Origin: UBA4416 sp963422675
Lineage (GTDB): Bacteria > Bacteroidota > Bacteroidia > B-17B0 > Aurantibacillaceae
Assembly (NCBI GenBank): GCA_963422675.2
Contig: CAXVYS010000029.1
Location: forward strand, 186,001-250,000
Length of the DNA stretch: 64,000 nt
Reading direction: 5' to 3'
The notes under the pieces are model-generated. The model had not been told where the DNA came from. It was given only the letters and a program-made list of their open reading frames with translations, and searched no databases. The position numbers were made by a program, and so were the translations under genes. Positions 61,796 to 64,000 of this stretch are shown piece by piece (position 1 is the first letter of the stretch; every line of letters starts with the position of its first letter).

Positions 61796-62497
61796 ATGTT
61801 AAGGTTCTTACTACTGACTCCTGTTTTTTTGTTGCTTTTTGTTTCTGCACAAGCACAAACGCTCGTTGGCATTTCCGGAAGTACGTTATCTGTTAGTCCC
61901 AGTAATACAGTTACCAACGGAACTACTGTTACTGTTACCGGAAGTGTTGTCAATGCCGGAACTACTACCATAACCGGTGCATTGCATGTAAACCTTGCCA
62001 TTGATACGAGTAGCACTTCTACACCAAAATATGCATTGCATTCAACGGCTACGTATTCTGTTTTTAATTTTGCTCCGGCAGCCACGCAAACTTTTGTACT
62101 AACAGATGTAGTATCGAATACCAATCAATACAGGGTTACCGGTAATGGTACAACAGTTATTGTATGGCCCGTATCGGGAGTTATAACAAATACCATTACA
62201 ACAAAAGATTCTGCAAGAACTATTATTTATATTTCACCAACAGGAGCAAACAGCATAAAAGAGTTTGAAGCTTCTCCGATCTACTTAAAAAATCCGGTTA
62301 GCGAAACTATTATTTTAAACTACGACCACTCGGTTTACGATAGGGTGGAGCTGATTAATATGAATGGGGAGATTGTTTTAAATGCCATTACAGATACTAC
62401 TCTGCTGGTTTCAAATTGTAGTAAAGGGCTTTACTTTTTGAGATTTTACAATAAAAACAAAATAGGTAGTGTCACTAAAAAGGTGTTGATCGAATAA
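61796..62497 (+). CDS. Small secreted protein with degenerate T9SS-like C-terminal domain
   Basis: 233 residues. Signal peptide (LLFVSAQAQ), a beta-sandwich DUF11/CARDB-like domain (~20-150; NGTTVTVTGSVVNAGTTTIT), and a C-terminal domain. The latter has EASPIYLKNPVSETIILNYD and KGLYFLRFYNKNKIGSVTKK and resembles type A sorting domains. The usual YPNP core is replaced by YLKNPVS. Whether it is still recognised for secretion is unclear. Confidence 0.75.
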   Translation: MLRFLLLTPVFLLLFVSAQAQTLVGISGSTLSVSPSNTVTNGTTVTVTGSVVNAGTTTITGALHVNLAIDTSSTSTPKYALHSTATYSVFNFAPAATQTFVLTDVVSNTNQYRVTGNGTTVIVWPVSGVITNTITTKDSARTIIYISPTGANSIKEFEASPIYLKNPVSETIILNYDHSVYDRVELINMNGEIVLNAITDTTLLVSNCSKGLYFLRFYNKNKIGSVTKKVLIE

Positions 62498-62540
62498 GAT
62501 CCCGACTTTTGGAAAAGGAAGTATGTGAGTGTGAGGTTAT

Positions 62541-62855
62541 TTAATTCATAATCAACTCAGGTAAGCCAATAGGGGCAGAGTTGAAAAAGGCCAATTCATA
62601 AATTTCAGCTTTCACATCTTTCATTACAGGAAACGTCGCTAAAATATCCATCACTTCAGTTTCATCTTTAGCCTGTATGGTAATCCACATATTTACCCGG
62701 GCCATATCCAGGGCATAATTTAATATAACCCGCTTTTCTAAAAGTTCATTGATCTTAGCATATTGTTGCGGGATTAATGCAGCAAAGCGTGTGCTAAAAA
62801 TTTCCGGCAATATTATATGAACTTGAAAAACGTCTAATGTTTGTAAAGGAGTCAT
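62541..62855 (-). CDS. Small muconolactone-isomerase-like (dimeric ferredoxin fold) protein
   Basis: 104 residues with the pattern of MIase-type proteins: FQVHIILPEIFSTRFAALIP, RVNMWITIQAKDETEVMDIL and FPVMKDVKAEIYELAFF. No complete catalytic set was identified, so function is open. Cytosolic. Divergent from yebC with 91 bases between. Confidence 0.65.
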   Translation of the reverse strand: MTPLQTLDVFQVHIILPEIFSTRFAALIPQQYAKINELLEKRVILNYALDMARVNMWITIQAKDETEVMDILATFPVMKDVKAEIYELAFFNSAPIGLPELIMN

Positions 62856-62906
62856 TTTTGTTGTTTAAATTATAGTAAAAGTAGTGAAGCAATTGCGTTT
62901 TTGAGT

Positions 62907-62914
62907 TAAATTTG
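62907..62914 (+). promoter_or_regulatory. -7 box TAAATTTG for yebC
   Basis: A full match to TAnnTTTG, 32 bases upstream of the ATG at 62947. The -33 TTG is not at the usual distance. Confidence 0.5.
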
Positions 62915-62946
62915 TCGAAATTTAGAAAAATTAAGATCAATATACT

Positions 62947-63660
62947 ATGGGACGTATTTTTCAAACCCGAAAAGCAACAATGTTTAAACGCTATGCTAAA
63001 ATGGCAAAGCAGTTTACAAAAATAGGTAAAGAGATAGTAATGGCGGTTAAAACAGCCGGGCCTCATCCTGAATTAAACCCGCGGTTAAGAGCTTGTATTG
63101 CCAATGCAAAGGCTGTAAATATGCCAAAAGCTAATATTGACGCAGCAATTAAACGTGCCTCAGAAAAAGATACAAGTAACTACGACGAAATTATTTATGA
63201 AGGGTACGGGCCTTTTGGCGTTCCGGTACTGGTAGAATGTGCTACTGATAATCCTACACGTACCATTGCCAATTTACGAGTTTATTTTAGCCGTGCTAAT
63301 GGATCTGTTGGTACTACAGGTTCTGTAAGTTTTATGTTTGAACGTAAGGGCTTATTTAAAATTGATTCTACAGGCTTAAACCCTGACGATGTTGAGTTGG
63401 ATTTGATTGATTATGGTGCCGAAGAATTAACCTGGGATAATGAAACCAATGAATTGATCGTACAGGTTGCGTTTACCGATTTTGGGATGATGCAGGCCGG
63501 CCTTGAAGAGAAAAAATATACGGTTAAGGAAACAATCAAAACATTTATTCCTACAACAACTAAGGAATTAACCGAAGAACAGGAAGAAGAGTTTAAAAAA
63601 ATGATCGATAAAATGGAAGATGACGATGATATTATGTCCGTTTACCATAATATCGCTTAA
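62947..63660 (+). CDS. yebC: YebC/PmpR family protein (TACO1-like)
   Basis: 237 residues, usual length. Family signatures: MGRIFQTRKATMFKRYAKMA at the N-terminus, NIDAAIKRASEKDTSNYDEI, and EGYGPFGVPVLVECATDNPT. A three-domain protein, cytoplasmic. Homologs act as transcription regulators and/or help translation of proline-rich stretches. It is followed by recJ 100 bases on. Confidence 0.95.
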   Translation: MGRIFQTRKATMFKRYAKMAKQFTKIGKEIVMAVKTAGPHPELNPRLRACIANAKAVNMPKANIDAAIKRASEKDTSNYDEIIYEGYGPFGVPVLVECATDNPTRTIANLRVYFSRANGSVGTTGSVSFMFERKGLFKIDSTGLNPDDVELDLIDYGAEELTWDNETNELIVQVAFTDFGMMQAGLEEKKYTVKETIKTFIPTTTKELTEEQEEEFKKMIDKMEDDDDIMSVYHNIA

Positions 63661-63760
63661 CGCTTTTAATAAATACCTTCCAAAATAAGAGCTTTTCGAA
63701 ATTAGTCGAAATAGACTTTTATAATACGCTTTTAGTAATCATTTAATTAAAATTCAGTTC

Positions 63761-64000
63761 TTGGAAAAAAGATGGAATATACACACTGTAAACAACCCTC
63801 AGGCTGTTAGCAGTTTGCAGGAAGCACTTTCGGTGGACGAATTAATTGCAAGGCTGCTTGTTTTAAGAGGAATCACCACATTTGAAGAAGCTAAAACATT
63901 TTTCAGACCTGGTATGGAAATGTTACATGATCCTTTTTTAATGAAAGGCATGCACGAAGCCATTGAAAGAATTACATTGGCTATTTCCAGAAATGAAAAA
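63761..64000 (+). CDS. recJ: Single-stranded-DNA exonuclease RecJ, 5' end only
   Basis: 80 codons are visible, running off the window. Typical RecJ N-terminal features: KRWNIHTV, LIARLLVLRGITTFEEAKTF, FFRPGMEMLHDPFLMKGM and EAIERITLAISRNEK. The catalytic DHH motifs lie beyond the edge. The start is TTG at 63761: the in-frame TAA at 63722 is followed by no ATG, and the homologous start (MEKRWNI) coincides with it. Confidence 0.9.
   Translation, partial: MEKRWNIHTVNNPQAVSSLQEALSVDELIARLLVLRGITTFEEAKTFFRPGMEMLHDPFLMKGMHEAIERITLAISRNEK

Overview
The window is about 38% GC and gene-dense, and reads as a chromosomal segment of a Bacteroidota bacterium. The signs are several type IX secretion system (T9SS) cargo proteins with C-terminal sorting domains, OmpA/PD40 proteins, SprB-type and PKD repeats, and promoters with the Bacteroidota -7 box TAnnTTTG. 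I saw no tRNA, rRNA, CRISPR array, IS element or phage gene. The order within the phylum cannot be settled from the sequence. No gene-free stretch exceeds 300 bases. The longest (about 250 bases, 9911-10163) is a divergent regulatory region.

Layout. 1-12413: a block of surface proteins, namely a partial giant glycine-rich/Ig-like protein with a gliding-type sorting domain, a phytase-like propeller protein, and an Ig-repeat adhesin. Between the first two lie DUF423, tandem-DUF4476 and saccharopine-dehydrogenase-like genes. 12469-18396: yqgF, then a co-directional run starting from a well-formed promoter. It holds a membrane protein, a winged-helix regulator, a Coq4-like protein, two unknown membrane proteins, DUF4173-like and DUF1361 membrane proteins, and a DgkA-type lipid kinase. 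18528-21341: nucleoside phosphorylase, SirB1-like protein, cyanophycinase. 21445-30868 (minus): sppA, ydcF-like, dinB-like and a 2075-residue alpha-2-macroglobulin.

31002-34760 (plus): folK, deoxynucleoside kinase, an OmpA lipid/peptidoglycan-associated-type protein and an RluA pseudouridine synthase, tightly packed. 34757-40430 (minus): kelch T9SS cargo, a small beta-barrel, a PorE-like TPR/PD40/OmpA protein, and a secreted unknown. 40538-40996: two paralogous cysteine-rich mini-lipoproteins. 41045-42667: YbiT-type ABC-F ATPase. 42811-47121: an 11-module PKD protein whose central modules have a strikingly higher GC content than everything around them. 47195-50735 (minus): acyl-CoA carboxylase beta subunit, DUF7793-like, alpha/beta hydrolase, PyrR-like phosphoribosyltransferase. 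50813-56802 (plus): bioA, sucC, two unknown exported proteins, DUF2279, MBL-fold hydrolase. 56884-64000: SprB-repeat T9SS protein, a TPR-like cytosolic protein, a mini T9SS protein, a muconolactone-isomerase-like protein, yebC, and the 5' end of recJ.

The most promising candidate for an undescribed system is the Coq4-like/membrane-protein operon at 13031-18396. The most unusual sequence signal is the composition shift inside the PKD gene at about 44.4-46.9 kb.
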